Assembly: GCA_937944385.1 (NCBI GenBank)
Contig: CALDYQ010000074.1
Coordinates: forward strand, 1-35,470
DNA length: 35,470 bases
Source of the DNA: an uncultured Burkholderiales bacterium
Lineage (GTDB): Bacteria > Pseudomonadota > Gammaproteobacteria > Burkholderiales > Casimicrobiaceae
Direction: 5' to 3'
Numbering within the stretch: position 1 is the first letter of the stretch; every line of letters begins with the position of its first letter. Below, in pieces: positions 7,479 to 16,291 of this stretch. The translations under genes were made by a program, and so were the position numbers. The notes beneath the pieces were generated by a model that was not told the origin of the DNA, did no database searches, and saw only the letters and a program-made list of their open reading frames with translations.

Positions 7479-8312
7479 TCAGCGCCGCATGCCGGGCAAG
7501 TCGAGCGTCACACCCTGCGCCTTGTCGGTCATGTAGGCAATGAGCGCGACGGTTGCAGGCGAGCCCATGTCGACATCGGGCAAGCGCATCTGCCACATGC
7601 AGTCCCACATCCGGTGCTGCATCGTCCGAATCGCGCTGTGCGAAACCCGATAAGTCGGCCATGCGCGCATCACGTTCTGTGCATCGGCTTTTTCGTTGAG
7701 GTTGGCGAGCGACTGCAAGCGAATGCGCTTGCCGTTCTCCGCGTGGCAAGTGGCGCAGGAGAAGTCCATCGGACCGACGGTCTTGTAGAAGAGGTGTTCA
7801 CCGATCCGAACGGCCTCGCGGACCTGGGGTGAGTCGGCCATCTTGAGTGGCATGCCGTCAGACTCGGTTGCAACATAGGCGACGATTTTTTCCCAATCTG
7901 TGTTGCGTTCATTCTTCGTTTCGTTGGCAAAGCGCTTGGCCTTGATCTGATCGGGATCCTTGCCCTGCAAGGTCACCATGCAGTGCAAAAGCCGCGTCTC
8001 GAGATCCTCGACCCGACCGGTGTCGGGCATGTAGCGCGGCATCTGCGCGTAGGCGCCTTTGAGCACGCCCGGGCCTAGACCGAAGTCGCAGCGCTCCAGG
8101 CTCGCCTGTTTGGGGCCGTCTTTCTTGTGGAACAACACTTTGCCCTGATCGACGATCAACAGGCCCGGGTTCAGATCCTTGTCGGCCAGAGCCTGACGGT
8201 AGGCCTGCACGGCGGGATCGACCTGCTGGGCGATGACGGGTGACACGAGCAGGCCACAGGCAGCGATGAGCGCCTTCGGGGCATGGACTCGAAACGGATG
8301 ACACGCTGACAC
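7479..8312 (-). CDS. soxA: SoxA, monohaem-type catalytic cytochrome of the SoxAX complex
   Basis: The 277-residue protein has a signal peptide (about 1-28, ending SPVIA) and cysteines at 75 and 111 where dihaem SoxA proteins carry the first haem region. A single CxxCH follows at 186-190 (FSCATCHAENGKRIRLQS), then the active-site cysteine Cys238 in HRMWDCMWQMR, which ligates the haem and is the persulfide site in characterised SoxA. Only one CxxCH is present, so it belongs to the monohaem SoxA type. The start is GTG 8312: a perfect AGGAGGG ribosome site lies six bases upstream, while the ATG codons at 8330 and 8333 lie upstream of that site. soxY, soxZ and soxB are not in the window. Confidence 0.93.
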   Translation of the reverse strand: MSACHPFRVHAPKALIAACGLLVSPVIAQQVDPAVQAYRQALADKDLNPGLLIVDQGKVLFHKKDGPKQASLERCDFGLGPGVLKGAYAQMPRYMPDTGRVEDLETRLLHCMVTLQGKDPDQIKAKRFANETKNERNTDWEKIVAYVATESDGMPLKMADSPQVREAVRIGEHLFYKTVGPMDFSCATCHAENGKRIRLQSLANLNEKADAQNVMRAWPTYRVSHSAIRTMQHRMWDCMWQMRLPDVDMGSPATVALIAYMTDKAQGVTLDLPGMRR

Positions 8313-8318
8313 GAAATT

Positions 8319-8325
8319 CCCTCCT
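8319..8325 (-). promoter_or_regulatory. soxA: Ribosome binding site that fixes the soxA start
   Basis: The minus-strand sequence AGGAGGG is six bases before GTG 8312. It excludes the two ATG codons at 8333 and 8330, which would place this site inside the coding region, and gives a SoxA with a normal signal peptide. Confidence 0.85.
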
Positions 8326-8423
8326 GACATCATTGAATGGTCCCGCGGCCGGATCGCATCCAGCGGGAGACGACGAGCACGCAGAGTGCTCGGCCGTCCT
8401 GAACGGTAGACGACGTACCGACG

Positions 8424-8507
8424 ATCATAGCTGCCGCATCGTCGCAATCGAAACGATTCAAATAATTGTTGAAGCGCATGTTCGCATGTTTGCATGTTCG
8501 CATGTTG
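8424..8507 (-). promoter_or_regulatory. Putative sox promoter with dyad and four tandem octamers upstream
   Basis: In the 217-base gap before soxA, the minus strand has TATGAT (8429-8424), a possible -10 element about 110 bases before the start codon; no convincing -35 was found. Upstream lie a perfect dyad TTCAA-N7-TTGAA (8457-8473) and four tandem 8-bp units GCATGTTN (8476-8507). The dyad and repeats are in the position of activator sites. The promoter call is weak; the dyad and repeats are seen directly. Confidence 0.4.
8476..8507. repeat. Four tandem GCATGTTN octamers
   Basis: Units 8476-8483 (GCATGTTC), 8484-8491 (GCATGTTT), 8492-8499 (GCATGTTC) and 8500-8507 (GCATGTTG) differ only in the last base. 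They lie between the end of the ABC permease gene (8530) and the soxA leader. Confidence 0.9.
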
Positions 8508-8529
8508 CAAGACCGCCGGCGCCCGGGCC

Positions 8530-9696
8530 TCAGCCCGCGCGCAGTGCCTCCACGATCTCGAGCCGCGCCGCGCGGAGCGCGGGCAGAAATCCACCCACGA
8601 GCCCCATGAACCCCGCAAACAGCAGGGCTTGGGCCCCGATCGCAGGCGTCAGGTGAAACCCGAAGGCCAGTTGTGAGAAGGAGGTGAAGTTGAGCGTGGA
8701 GACGGTGACGCTTTGAAGCAGGGACGCCGCAGCGAGTCCCGTCACGCCGCCCACGAGGGCGAGGAGCAGCGCCTCCCCGAGAAAGGCGGCGAGGATCGCC
8801 CCCCGCCGGAAGCCGAGCGCTCGTAGCGTGCCGATCTCGCCGACGCGGTTGGCGACCGCCGCATACATGGTGATCGCTGCGCCGATCACCGCACCGATCG
8901 AGAAGATCACCGAGAGCGCGAGCCCGAGGACGTTCAAAAAGGTTGACAGCGCCCGGCTCTGCTCCTCGTAGAAGTCGGGCTCGCGCTTCACGTCGAGCTT
9001 GAGCCGCACATCCGCCTCGACCGCGGCGCGGAGCGCCTCGAAGGAGGCGCGTTCGTCGAGCCGGACGATCACGCTCGAATAGGCCACGCGGCGGAAGGCC
9101 TGCCCGAGCTGCTCGACATCGCCCCAGGCCTCGGAATCGAAGCCGGTGGCCCCGCCATCGAAGACGCCGACCACGCGCCAGTCGCGGCCCGCGAAGCGGG
9201 TGGTCTCGCCAAGCGCCATTCCTTCAAAGCCGAGAGCCACGCTTTTACCGACCACGATCTCGTTGGCGCCCGGTGCGAACCAGCGGCCTTCGACCAGACG
9301 CACATCCGGCCGAATGGCCACACCGACGGGCGAGGTGCCGCGCGTGACGATGTTCTGGGGCCGGTTGTCACCGCGCTTGGGCTTGCCGATCAAGACGACG
9401 ATCTCCTTCGACACCAGCGGCTCGCCGGCGGTGCCTCGGGCCACACCGGGCAGCGTCTCGATGAGCGCGGCCTGCTCGCGCGAGACCCCGCTCTGGATCT
9501 CGGTCTGCACGCCCTGGCGGATGAGGATCGCGTTGTCTGGGCTACCCGTGCCCGCGAGCGTGCGCTTGAGCCCCGCATCCAGCATGAGCACCGCCGCGAA
9601 GACGAACACGACGAGCGCCATGCCGAGCGCCGTGAGTGTGGTGGTCAGCCGGCGAACCCACAGGTTGCGGGCGATGTAGGCAAGGGGAATCTTCAT
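8530..9696 (-). CDS. ABC transporter permease, FtsX/MacB-like (second permease)
   Basis: The 388-residue protein has one N-terminal membrane helix (RRLTTTLTALGMALVVFVFAAVLML), a large periplasmic domain (about 45-270) and three C-terminal helices. These include AVIGAAITMYAAVANRVGEIGTLRALGFRR, the EIGTLRALGF coupling motif of FtsX-type permeases. This is the MacB/LolC/E topology. It acts with the ATPase encoded at 10853-11572 and the paralogous permease upstream. Such systems extract lipids or export peptides and drugs across the envelope rather than performing classical import. It is the last gene of the five-gene operon and starts five bases after the preceding permease stop. Confidence 0.88.
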   Translation of the reverse strand: MKIPLAYIARNLWVRRLTTTLTALGMALVVFVFAAVLMLDAGLKRTLAGTGSPDNAILIRQGVQTEIQSGVSREQAALIETLPGVARGTAGEPLVSKEIVVLIGKPKRGDNRPQNIVTRGTSPVGVAIRPDVRLVEGRWFAPGANEIVVGKSVALGFEGMALGETTRFAGRDWRVVGVFDGGATGFDSEAWGDVEQLGQAFRRVAYSSVIVRLDERASFEALRAAVEADVRLKLDVKREPDFYEEQSRALSTFLNVLGLALSVIFSIGAVIGAAITMYAAVANRVGEIGTLRALGFRRGAILAAFLGEALLLALVGGVTGLAAASLLQSVTVSTLNFTSFSQLAFGFHLTPAIGAQALLFAGFMGLVGGFLPALRAARLEIVEALRAG

Positions 9697-9701
9697 AGCT
9701 G

Positions 9702-10856
9702 TCAGGCCACGTGACGTAGCCCTTCGACGATACGGATGCGCGCCGAGCGAAGCGCAGGCACTGCCGCCGCAACGAGACCCACGACGGCCATCGCTCCAGC
9801 TTGCCAGAGCATCGTCTCAGTGCTGATCTTGACCACTGGGAAGGCGGTGCCGACGGCATCCTTGAAGAGGTCGATCACCGGGAACGAGAGCGCAATGCCA
9901 GCGGCCGCCCCGATGAGTGTGAGCAGGAGCGATTCACCCACGATCAGCAAGGCCACGAAGCCGGGCGAAAAACCCAGCGCCTTGAGGGTCGCGTATTCGC
10001 TCGTGCGCTCCCGGGCGCTCATCGCCATCGTGTTGGCGACCACCGCAAGGATGATGATGATGACCACGAATGAGACGAGGCGGATCGCTTGCACGATGGT
10101 TTCCGACTGGGCGACGAAGCCGAGCTGAAAGGCTTTCTCGGTCTCGGTGAGCGTCTCGGCGATCGAGTTCTCGAACTCTCGGTCGATCGACTGCGAGATC
10201 TCGGCTGCGCGCTGCCCGTCGTCGATGCCGACAACGAAGACGCCCGTGCGGTCGGCTGCGCGCGGAAAGCGTTCCCGCATCGTCTCGTTGAGGTAGTCCC
10301 AGTGGAAGTACATCTGCCGCGTGATCGTTGTCTCGTCGCGGCCGTCGTAGATGCCGCGCACGGTGAATTCCCAGGTACCTGAGTAGATCGTCCCCTTGAG
10401 CGGGATCGTATCGCCGACCTTCCAGCCGTATTGCACAGCGAGCTTGCGGCCGATGAGCGCGCCGCGACGATCGGCGAGCATTGCGCGCATCTCCTGCTCC
10501 GGCACGATGAACTCGGGAAAGAGCGCGAAGTACTCCGGCACGCTCACTGCGAACTGCGGGAAGAAGTTGCGCGGTTCCTGGTAGATGCCGCCGAACCAGG
10601 TGCTCATGGCCACGCGGGTGACGCCCGGCACCGCGCGGATGCGCTCCCCGTGGGCGATCGGCAATAAGAAAGTGAGCGAGATCGCGCTTCGGGTGATGAG
10701 CCGGTTCGCCGAGGCCATGTTCGCCCCGGCGTACCAGGCGTCGACGACGGTGCGCAGCATGCCGAAGGCGATCACTGCGACCGTGAGTCCAAGGATCGTG
10801 AGCCCGGTGCGCAGCCGGGCACGGAGGAGGTTGCGCAGGATGAGCGAGACGATCAC
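9702..10856 (-). CDS. ABC transporter permease, FtsX/MacB-like (first permease)
   Basis: The 384-residue protein has the same layout as its downstream partner. An N-terminal helix ([20 protein letters not shown]) is followed by a periplasmic MacB_PCD-like domain of about 220 residues and three C-terminal helices containing [20 protein letters not shown]. The start ATG overlaps the stop of the ATPase gene by four bases (ATGA), indicating translational coupling. The two permeases are only moderately similar, suggesting a heteromeric transporter of the LolCE kind in arrangement. The substrate cannot be told from sequence. Confidence 0.88.
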   Translation of the reverse strand: MIVSLILRNLLRARLRTGLTILGLTVAVIAFGMLRTVVDAWYAGANMASANRLITRSAISLTFLLPIAHGERIRAVPGVTRVAMSTWFGGIYQEPRNFFPQFAVSVPEYFALFPEFIVPEQEMRAMLADRRGALIGRKLAVQYGWKVGDTIPLKGTIYSGTWEFTVRGIYDGRDETTITRQMYFHWDYLNETMRERFPRAADRTGVFVVGIDDGQRAAEISQSIDREFENSIAETLTETEKAFQLGFVAQSETIVQAIRLVSFVVIIIILAVVANTMAMSARERTSEYATLKALGFSPGFVALLIVGESLLLTLIGAAAGIALSFPVIDLFKDAVGTAFPVVKISTETMLWQAGAMAVVGLVAAAVPALRSARIRIVEGLRHVA

Positions 10857-11572
10857 CGGAGGACCTCGGTGCCCAGAAGCTCGCCCTTCTCGAGGTGGGT
10901 TACCCGTCGGGCCGCTTTGACCGCATTCGGGTCGTGCGTGACCATGATGATCGTCTTGCCCATCTCGTCGTTGAGTTGCCGAAGCAGCGCGAGCACGTCC
11001 TCGGCGCTTTTGCGGTCGAGGTCGCCGGTCGGCTCGTCGGCGACGATGAGGGCCGGGTCGGCAATGATCGCCCGGGCAATCGCCACGCGCTGCTGCTGGC
11101 CGCCGGAGAGCTCATTCGGGTAGTGGTCCATCCGGTCGGCCAAGCCCACGAGGGAGAGTGCGAGCGCCACGCGCTCGCGCCGCTCGGCGCGTGAGAGCCC
11201 GGTCAACATGAGCGGCAGTTCGACATTCCCGAAGGCGGTGAGCACCGGCATCAGGTTGTAGAACTGAAAGATGAAGCCGACGTTCGCCGCGCGCCAGTCG
11301 GCGAGCTCCTGCTCGTCGAGCGCGGCGATGTCGAGCCCGGCCACGGTGATCATGCCCGAGGTAGGCTTGTCGATGCCGGCGATCAGATTGAGCAGCGTCG
11401 ACTTACCCGAACCCGAGGGTCCCATGAGCCCGACGAAGTCGCCCTCGGGGATGTCGAGACTCACATCGTGCAGCACGGGCACGAGCTGATCACCGCGTAC
11501 GTAGTGCTTTGCGACGTTGCGGAGCTCGATGAGTACAGGCGCGGTCGCGCGTGGTCGCTCCGGAGGGTTCAT
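10853..11572 (-). CDS. ABC transporter ATP-binding protein (LolD/MacB-type)
   Basis: The 239-residue ATPase has Walker A GPSGSGKS (51-58), Q-loop [13 protein letters not shown], signature LSGGQQQR (from 155), Walker [14 protein letters not shown] (from 174) and the H-loop in MVTHDPNA. The sequence [16 protein letters not shown] is typical of the LolD/MacB/FtsE subgroup. ATG 11572 lies eight bases after the adaptor gene stop at 11580; the frame is open further upstream, but that stretch is antisense coding within the adaptor gene. It powers the two FtsX-type permeases encoded downstream. Confidence 0.92.
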   Translation of the reverse strand: MNPPERPRATAPVLIELRNVAKHYVRGDQLVPVLHDVSLDIPEGDFVGLMGPSGSGKSTLLNLIAGIDKPTSGMITVAGLDIAALDEQELADWRAANVGFIFQFYNLMPVLTAFGNVELPLMLTGLSRAERRERVALALSLVGLADRMDHYPNELSGGQQQRVAIARAIIADPALIVADEPTGDLDRKSAEDVLALLRQLNDEMGKTIIMVTHDPNAVKAARRVTHLEKGELLGTEVLR

Positions 11573-11579
11573 GCGTACG

Positions 11580-12815
11580 CTACTTCTTGTCGGTGAGCTG
11601 GCGGATCGCCTGCCCGTCACGCAGCGCGGACGACGGCCTGGCGACGATCTTGTCGCCCGGCGCGATGCCGAAGACTTCAACGAGGTCGCCGAGTTCCCGT
11701 CCGCGCTGAACGACAGCCGCGCGGGCGCGATCGGGCTCGCCACGCTCGACCTTGAAGACGATGCTCCGACCGTCGAGCTCGCGCACGGCGTCCTTGCGCA
11801 CGACGGTGATCGGCTTTCGTTCATCCGCCGTTGGAGCGCGCGAAAGAAAGGCTACCCGCGCGCTCATCTCCGGCAGGATGCGCGGGTCGCGCTCCGTGAA
11901 GGCGACCTTGACGAGCACGGTCGCTTTCGAGCGGTCGACCGTGGGCACGATGCGCGAGACGCTGCCGAGCAGGCGCACCTCGGGCAGCGCATCTAGCGTG
12001 ATCTCGGCGGGCGCCCCGACGGCGACCTTGCCGATCGACGCCTCGGCCACATCGACCTCGACCTCGAGCGTGTCGAGATCGGCCATCGTGACCACAGCCC
12101 CCTGGGTCCCCGCTGCCGAGGAAAAGGGTGTGATGATGTCGCCGACGTTCGCGTTCTTGGTGAGGATCACGCCGTCGAAGGGCGCGCGAATCACCGTCTG
12201 GTCGACCGAGATATCCGCAGAGCGGACCTGCGCCGCCGAGACGTTGATGGCGGCCTCGAGGCTTGCAATGGCGGCGCGGGCACGGGTGAGGCGGCTTTCC
12301 GCCGCATCGAGCACGGCTTGTGAGACGAAGCCTTTCGCGAAGAGCTCTTGCTGACGTCGCAAGTTCAATTCGGCATCGGCGAGCTCCGCCTGACCCTGGG
12401 CGAGGTTTGCGCGCGCGGCCGCCTTTGCAGCCTCGGCCTGATCCCGGGCGGCCTTGACATCGAGGGCCTCGAGCCGTGCGATCACCTCTGCGGCCTTGAC
12501 GCGGCTGCCTTCCTGCACGCCGAGCCATTGCAGCCTTCCGGTGGCCTTGGCTGACACCGACGCCTTGCGCGCTGCGGTGACCCGGCCGGTGGCGTTCAAC
12601 AGGGTGAAGGACTGGCTCGGCCAGGCGGTGCCGACCGTGGCGAGGTCGACCTCGAGCGGTGCCTGGGCCTTACGGATGGCCCACGCACCCGCCAAGGCCG
12701 CGACCAGGAGGGTCGTCAGGCCCCACTTGAGCCAGCGACTGCGACGCCGACGGGCGAGTTGCGCCTCCGGGTTCGCTCGATCGAGCGAGAGCTTGGAGAG
12801 GTCAGGAGTGGACAT
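11580..12815 (-). CDS. Efflux adaptor (HlyD/MacA-type membrane fusion protein)
   Basis: The 411-residue protein has one N-terminal membrane helix ([19 protein letters not shown]). A biotinyl-lipoyl-like half ([22 protein letters not shown]) follows, then a coiled-coil hairpin rich in Ala/Glu/Arg (about 115-200), the second lipoyl half ([19 protein letters not shown]) and beta-barrel and membrane-proximal domains. This is the adaptor that links an inner-membrane ABC pump to an outer-membrane channel. It is encoded before the ATPase and permeases, forming a MacAB-like tripartite exporter except that the ATPase and permease are separate polypeptides. No outer-membrane channel gene is in the window. 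Confidence 0.9.
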   Translation of the reverse strand: MSTPDLSKLSLDRANPEAQLARRRRSRWLKWGLTTLLVAALAGAWAIRKAQAPLEVDLATVGTAWPSQSFTLLNATGRVTAARKASVSAKATGRLQWLGVQEGSRVKAAEVIARLEALDVKAARDQAEAAKAAARANLAQGQAELADAELNLRRQQELFAKGFVSQAVLDAAESRLTRARAAIASLEAAINVSAAQVRSADISVDQTVIRAPFDGVILTKNANVGDIITPFSSAAGTQGAVVTMADLDTLEVEVDVAEASIGKVAVGAPAEITLDALPEVRLLGSVSRIVPTVDRSKATVLVKVAFTERDPRILPEMSARVAFLSRAPTADERKPITVVRKDAVRELDGRSIVFKVERGEPDRARAAVVQRGRELGDLVEVFGIAPGDKIVARPSSALRDGQAIRQLTDKK

Positions 12816-12828
12816 GGAAAACCGAGAC

Positions 12829-13563
12829 TCAGAAACGCAGTCGTTTGAACAGGGGCTCAGGGAGCAGCCGGACGACGGTCATGATGAGCCGCCAGAAGCC
12901 GGGCAGGTAGACCACGTCGCGGCGACGGATCATGGCTTGATCGATGCCGCGGGCGATTTGTTCCGCGCTTGCCCAGAGCACACCCTTGCGCTCGACGTGT
13001 GCGGTCATCGGTGTGTCGATGAAACCCGGCTTCACGGTGAGCACATGCACGCTCCGCTGGCGCATGCGGGCGCGCAGACCTGAGCAGAACGCGGTGAGAC
13101 CGGCTTTTGCCGCACCGTAGGCATGGTTTGAGCCCCGCCCCCGGTCCCCGGCGACCGAGGAGATCACCGCGAGCGTGCCGCCGCCGTGGTTGGCCATGTG
13201 CACGGCGAGCGCTTGCGCCCACAGGCAGGCCGAGGTCATGTTGACCGTGAGCTCCTGCGCAAGGTAGGCGGCATCGTCCTCGGCTCGAGCGGAATCCGTG
13301 AGGCTGCCATGGGCGATGAGCGCAGCCATGACCGGCGCTTGCGCCACCGTCTCGAGCACCGCGGCGGGTGCGGAGACGTCGGTCAGTTCGAGCACATGGG
13401 TCACGACCTCGGCCGCGCCCCGCACACGGGCGTCAGCTGCGATCGGCGAGAGCCGCTCGGCGCTGCGCGCAACGAGTGTGAGCCGCTCCCCACGTCGTGC
13501 GCGTTCGCGGATGAAAGCCTGGGCCACCGCTGAAGTGGCACCCACCACGAGGACGTGCTGCAT
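12829..13563 (-). CDS. Short-chain dehydrogenase/reductase, DprE2-like
   Basis: The 244-residue protein begins MQHVLVVGATSAVAQAFIRERA, a Rossmann NAD(P)-binding motif of the GATSAIA type seen in DprE2-like reductases. The catalytic Ser (ISSVAGDRGRGSN) and the YxxxK motif in HAYGAAKAGL follow. The C-terminus carries LPGFWRLIMTVVRLLPEPLFKRL, a membrane-associating stretch also known from the DprE2 group. DprE2 reduces the 2-keto intermediate made by DprE1 during epimerisation of polyprenyl-phospho-ribose. ATG 13563 is preferred over GTG 13569; no strong ribosome site is visible. The stop is 13 bases before the HlyD-type adaptor gene, so it seems to head the exporter operon. Another substrate is possible. 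Confidence 0.75.
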   Translation of the reverse strand: MQHVLVVGATSAVAQAFIRERARRGERLTLVARSAERLSPIAADARVRGAAEVVTHVLELTDVSAPAAVLETVAQAPVMAALIAHGSLTDSARAEDDAAYLAQELTVNMTSACLWAQALAVHMANHGGGTLAVISSVAGDRGRGSNHAYGAAKAGLTAFCSGLRARMRQRSVHVLTVKPGFIDTPMTAHVERKGVLWASAEQIARGIDQAMIRRRDVVYLPGFWRLIMTVVRLLPEPLFKRLRF

Positions 13564-13661
13564 GGGCACCGATTATGCCCAGTGGCCCGAATACCGACGT
13601 GTCACGGGCGCCAGGGCGGATGCGTCCATCCACGGTGAACCAACTCGATCGAGGAGCGCAC

Positions 13662-14699
13662 ATGCGAGGCTACAGCTTCATGGATTCACGCCGCCGGGGA
13701 TGGGAGCTCGACGGCGATGGGCTCTATGCATTTCTTCGCGCGGCCACACGCGCGAGACTGATTCGGGAACAAACACGCATTGTCGAGCACCGAGCAGGCT
13801 GGCTCTTGCCCACGACCTGGCACGTCGAGACACGCTGGGATGGCCTGCGCACGGCCGTGACGCAGACCGCCGATCCGATGTTTCAGGGCATGTGGCAGGA
13901 TGCCATTGCATGGCCCGAAATGGTGTCCAACCAGCTTGCGATGATCGCTGCCGAAGCGCGAAGCGACATCCTCGCCGTACGCGCCATGCAGGAACGTGCC
14001 AGTCGCGACTCTGCGCAGAGCATCGATTCGAACGTGCGGGGCTGGGAACGCGCGCTGGGCGCAGCCGAGTTGACGCGGGACGCCTCGGCCACGATTCTCG
14101 TCGTCGGTGCGGGCCTGCTGTCCGGCGGGGCGGCGCTCGCGGTGCTAGGGGCCGGTTCGGTGTTGCGCGGAACGGCGACTTATCAAGAGACGGGCAATGT
14201 CGGCGCCGCCCTGATTCAGACCACCGGAACGTTCATCGTGGGGGCGATACCTTTGGCTGGCGGGGGCGGCGCTGCGGGTTCGCAGGCGCTGATGTCGCGC
14301 GCGTCACCAGAGGCAACGTCGGGAACCATCATCGTGATCCAGAGTGGCATGGCGGGCATGTTCCAGGGGGCGCAGGCGCTTGTGCAGGGGGATTCGGCTC
14401 GGTCTGCACTGGCGCAGGCCGCCACCGCGGCAGGATTGAACTCAGTCACTGCGGGCCTGGGCGACATGATTCGCAACATGCCCTTCGCCACGCGCATCAT
14501 CGTTGGCGCCGCAGCGGACGCTGGGGCCAACCAAATCACGGGTGCCGAGGGCCGCGCCATGGGTCGGGCTGCCGCACCGCCACCTTCACGCGTTCCGATA
14601 CCGCGTGTCACCGGGGCCGTCGATTTCGCGGGTATTCCGTTGGTGCAGGGCCAAGACGCGCGTTACATCGCGGAGACTTGCTTGCGGTGTGTCACCTGA
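13662..14699 (+). CDS. Orphan protein with glycine/alanine-rich hydrophobic core
   Basis: I do not recognise this 345-residue protein. GAGGAG (13651-13656) is a good ribosome site for ATG 13662. Residues 1-140 are polar and mostly helical with many Arg and Trp (for example TTWHVETRWDGL). Residues about 143-205 are strongly hydrophobic and rich in Gly and Ala (ATILVVGAGLLSGGAALAVL, then FIVGAIPLAGGGGAAGS). Residues 222-300 repeat that character more weakly, and the end holds a CLRC motif (340-343). Such glycine-zipper regions occur in pore-forming effectors and in pre-toxin cores of secreted toxins, but there is no proven match. It converges on the sigma54 activator gene with a single base between the stops. 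Confidence 0.7.
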   Translation: MRGYSFMDSRRRGWELDGDGLYAFLRAATRARLIREQTRIVEHRAGWLLPTTWHVETRWDGLRTAVTQTADPMFQGMWQDAIAWPEMVSNQLAMIAAEARSDILAVRAMQERASRDSAQSIDSNVRGWERALGAAELTRDASATILVVGAGLLSGGAALAVLGAGSVLRGTATYQETGNVGAALIQTTGTFIVGAIPLAGGGGAAGSQALMSRASPEATSGTIIVIQSGMAGMFQGAQALVQGDSARSALAQAATAAGLNSVTAGLGDMIRNMPFATRIIVGAAADAGANQITGAEGRAMGRAAAPPPSRVPIPRVTGAVDFAGIPLVQGQDARYIAETCLRCVT

Positions 14700-14700
14700 C

Positions 14701-16029
14701 TCACCGAGGCGGGCGCGCACGCATGAGCCGCCGATAGAGGGTCCGCTCGCTCATGCCGAGCTCGCGTGCGAGGTCTCGCCGCGAGCGCGGATAGCGCGCC
14801 GCGAGTGCTGCGAGCGCGTCGTCGGTGAGCACTGGGGCCGGGCCGGGCCCACCGGTCGGTCCGGCAACGGTCGCCGAAAGGCCGTGGGTCGTGGTTGCAA
14901 GCGGAGCGCCCAGCCGGAGAGCCTGTTCGATCACCTCCGTGCCAATCTCGGTGTCGGCTGTGAGTAGCGAGGCGCGCTCGATGACATTTCGCATCTCGCG
15001 GATGTTGCCCGGGAAGGGGTGCGTGGCGAGCCGCGCCAGAGCGCCTGCCGTCAGGCGCCGCGGCTTGCCCTGATTGACCCGGTCGAGCAGCGCCTGCGCC
15101 AGTTCGGGCAGGTCTTCGCGCCGCTCACGCAGTGCAGGCAGCCGAATCGGAAAGACCGAGATGCGGTGGTACAGGTCCTCTCGGAAGCGACCCTCGCGGA
15201 CCAGGGTCGTCAGATCGCGGTGGGTGGCCGATACGAAGCGCAGGTCACTTTTGCGCAATTCGGCCGAGCCCACGCGGCGATAGGTTCCCGTCTCGATCAG
15301 GCGCAGGAGTTTCACCTGCATGTCGAGCGGGATGTCGCCCAACTCGTCGAGGAACAGCGTACCGCCATCGGCGACCTCGGCCAGGCCGGGCTTTGCGGCC
15401 GAGGCACCGGTGAATGCACCCTTTTGGTGGCCGAAGAGTTCGCTTTCGAAGAGCGTGCCGGTGAGCGAGGCGCAGTCGACCACGACGAAGGGCCGGTGGC
15501 GGCGCGGGCTCGCTGCGTGGACGGCGCGAGCCGCCAACTCCTTGCCGCTGCCGGACTCGCCGAGCAACAGCACGGCAGCGTTCGAGGGGGCGACGCGCGC
15601 GATCAACTCGAGCGTGGCGAGAAAGGCGGGCGAACGGCCGACCATCTCGGCCTGGTCCGATCGATCGGCGTCCATCGTGAGTGGTTCGATGCGCTCGACG
15701 AAAAGTTGGCCATCGGGTGTGCGCACCGGGGTGAGTTCGATCTGGACGTACGCCTCACCCTCGGGGCTGTGATGCCGGTGCAGCACATGCTCTCGGACCC
15801 CCGACAGACGGGCGCGAGCGAGCGGACAGATCTCTCCAGCCTGATCACAAGGCACGTCGTAGCCGTGGGAGATGCGATAGCAGTGCGCACCCTCGAGTCT
15901 CGTCCGCGCGCCAAACGCCCTGCGATAGGCCGCGTTTGCGGTCACGATGCGGTAGTCCTCACCGATCAGGATGTGCGGCTCGGGGAGCGTCTCGAGGTAG
16001 GCGGCGAGTGCGTCGGTGGGCAGTGTCAT
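14701..16029 (-). CDS. Sigma54-dependent transcriptional activator with Cys-containing PAS domain
   Basis: The 442-residue protein has an N-terminal PAS domain (1-110), an AAA+ domain and a Fis-type helix-turn-helix (about 400-440, [20 protein letters not shown]). In the AAA+ domain, Walker A is GESGSGKE (157-164), the sigma54-contact loop is GAFTGA (204-209) and Walker B is TLFLDEL (224-230). There is no phospho-receiver domain. The PAS domain holds Cys50, His55, Cys61 and Cys68 in a pattern that recurs in some PAS domains and may bind a metal centre or respond to redox state; this is inference. It is divergent from the Crp/Fnr gene, whose promoter region contains a near-consensus sigma54 site, so that gene is a likely target. 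Confidence 0.92.
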   Translation of the reverse strand: MTLPTDALAAYLETLPEPHILIGEDYRIVTANAAYRRAFGARTRLEGAHCYRISHGYDVPCDQAGEICPLARARLSGVREHVLHRHHSPEGEAYVQIELTPVRTPDGQLFVERIEPLTMDADRSDQAEMVGRSPAFLATLELIARVAPSNAAVLLLGESGSGKELAARAVHAASPRRHRPFVVVDCASLTGTLFESELFGHQKGAFTGASAAKPGLAEVADGGTLFLDELGDIPLDMQVKLLRLIETGTYRRVGSAELRKSDLRFVSATHRDLTTLVREGRFREDLYHRISVFPIRLPALRERREDLPELAQALLDRVNQGKPRRLTAGALARLATHPFPGNIREMRNVIERASLLTADTEIGTEVIEQALRLGAPLATTTHGLSATVAGPTGGPGPAPVLTDDALAALAARYPRSRRDLARELGMSERTLYRRLMRARPPR

Positions 16030-16123
16030 GGCTCAGAGGACGGGAGAGTCTGCTGCGCTCGCAACGAATTCCTCTCAGCCCTCCCGCGCGGCGTTGACGA
16101 CTGTCATAAGTGTGCCACGACTG

Positions 16124-16137
16124 CCACTTTTGGCAGA
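16124..16137. promoter_or_regulatory. Inverted repeat TGCCA-N4-TGGCA, candidate activator site
   Basis: A perfect 5-bp dyad with a 4-base centre lies in the 262-base divergent region, about 100 bases upstream of the sigma54-like promoter elements. That is the usual distance for an enhancer bound by a sigma54 activator. The adjacent activator is the natural candidate to bind it, which is inference. Confidence 0.5.
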
Positions 16138-16232
16138 AACTGAGCGTGATCGATTGTGCCTGCTGGCCACCATGGGGTTTCCATCTCTTTGATTCAGACA
16201 GGCTTTTTTCTCTGCTACGCGATGTTTCGGTT

Positions 16233-16257
16233 TGGCACGGGAATTGATCCGCATCAG
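16233..16257 (+). promoter_or_regulatory. Sigma54-like promoter overlapping an FNR-type box
   Basis: TGGCACG (16233-16239), four bases and TTGAT (16244-16248) match the -24/-12 consensus TGGCACG-N4-TTGCW except for A in place of C at -12. The same TTGAT starts TTGAT-CCGC-ATCAG (16244-16257), which matches the FNR box TTGAT-N4-ATCAA at nine of ten positions. The start codon of the Crp/Fnr gene is 35 bases downstream of the box. Binding of a Crp/Fnr protein there would block the -12 region, suggesting autorepression. Confidence 0.55.
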
Positions 16258-16291
16258 CCCGGTGTTTCAGTTCGATCGAAGGAGGTTTGTC

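Noticed and set aside
8313-8618. N-terminal extension of SoxA up to 8618
   Set aside because: The extension covers the control region with repeats and has no SoxA similarity; the AGGAGGG site fixes GTG 8312.
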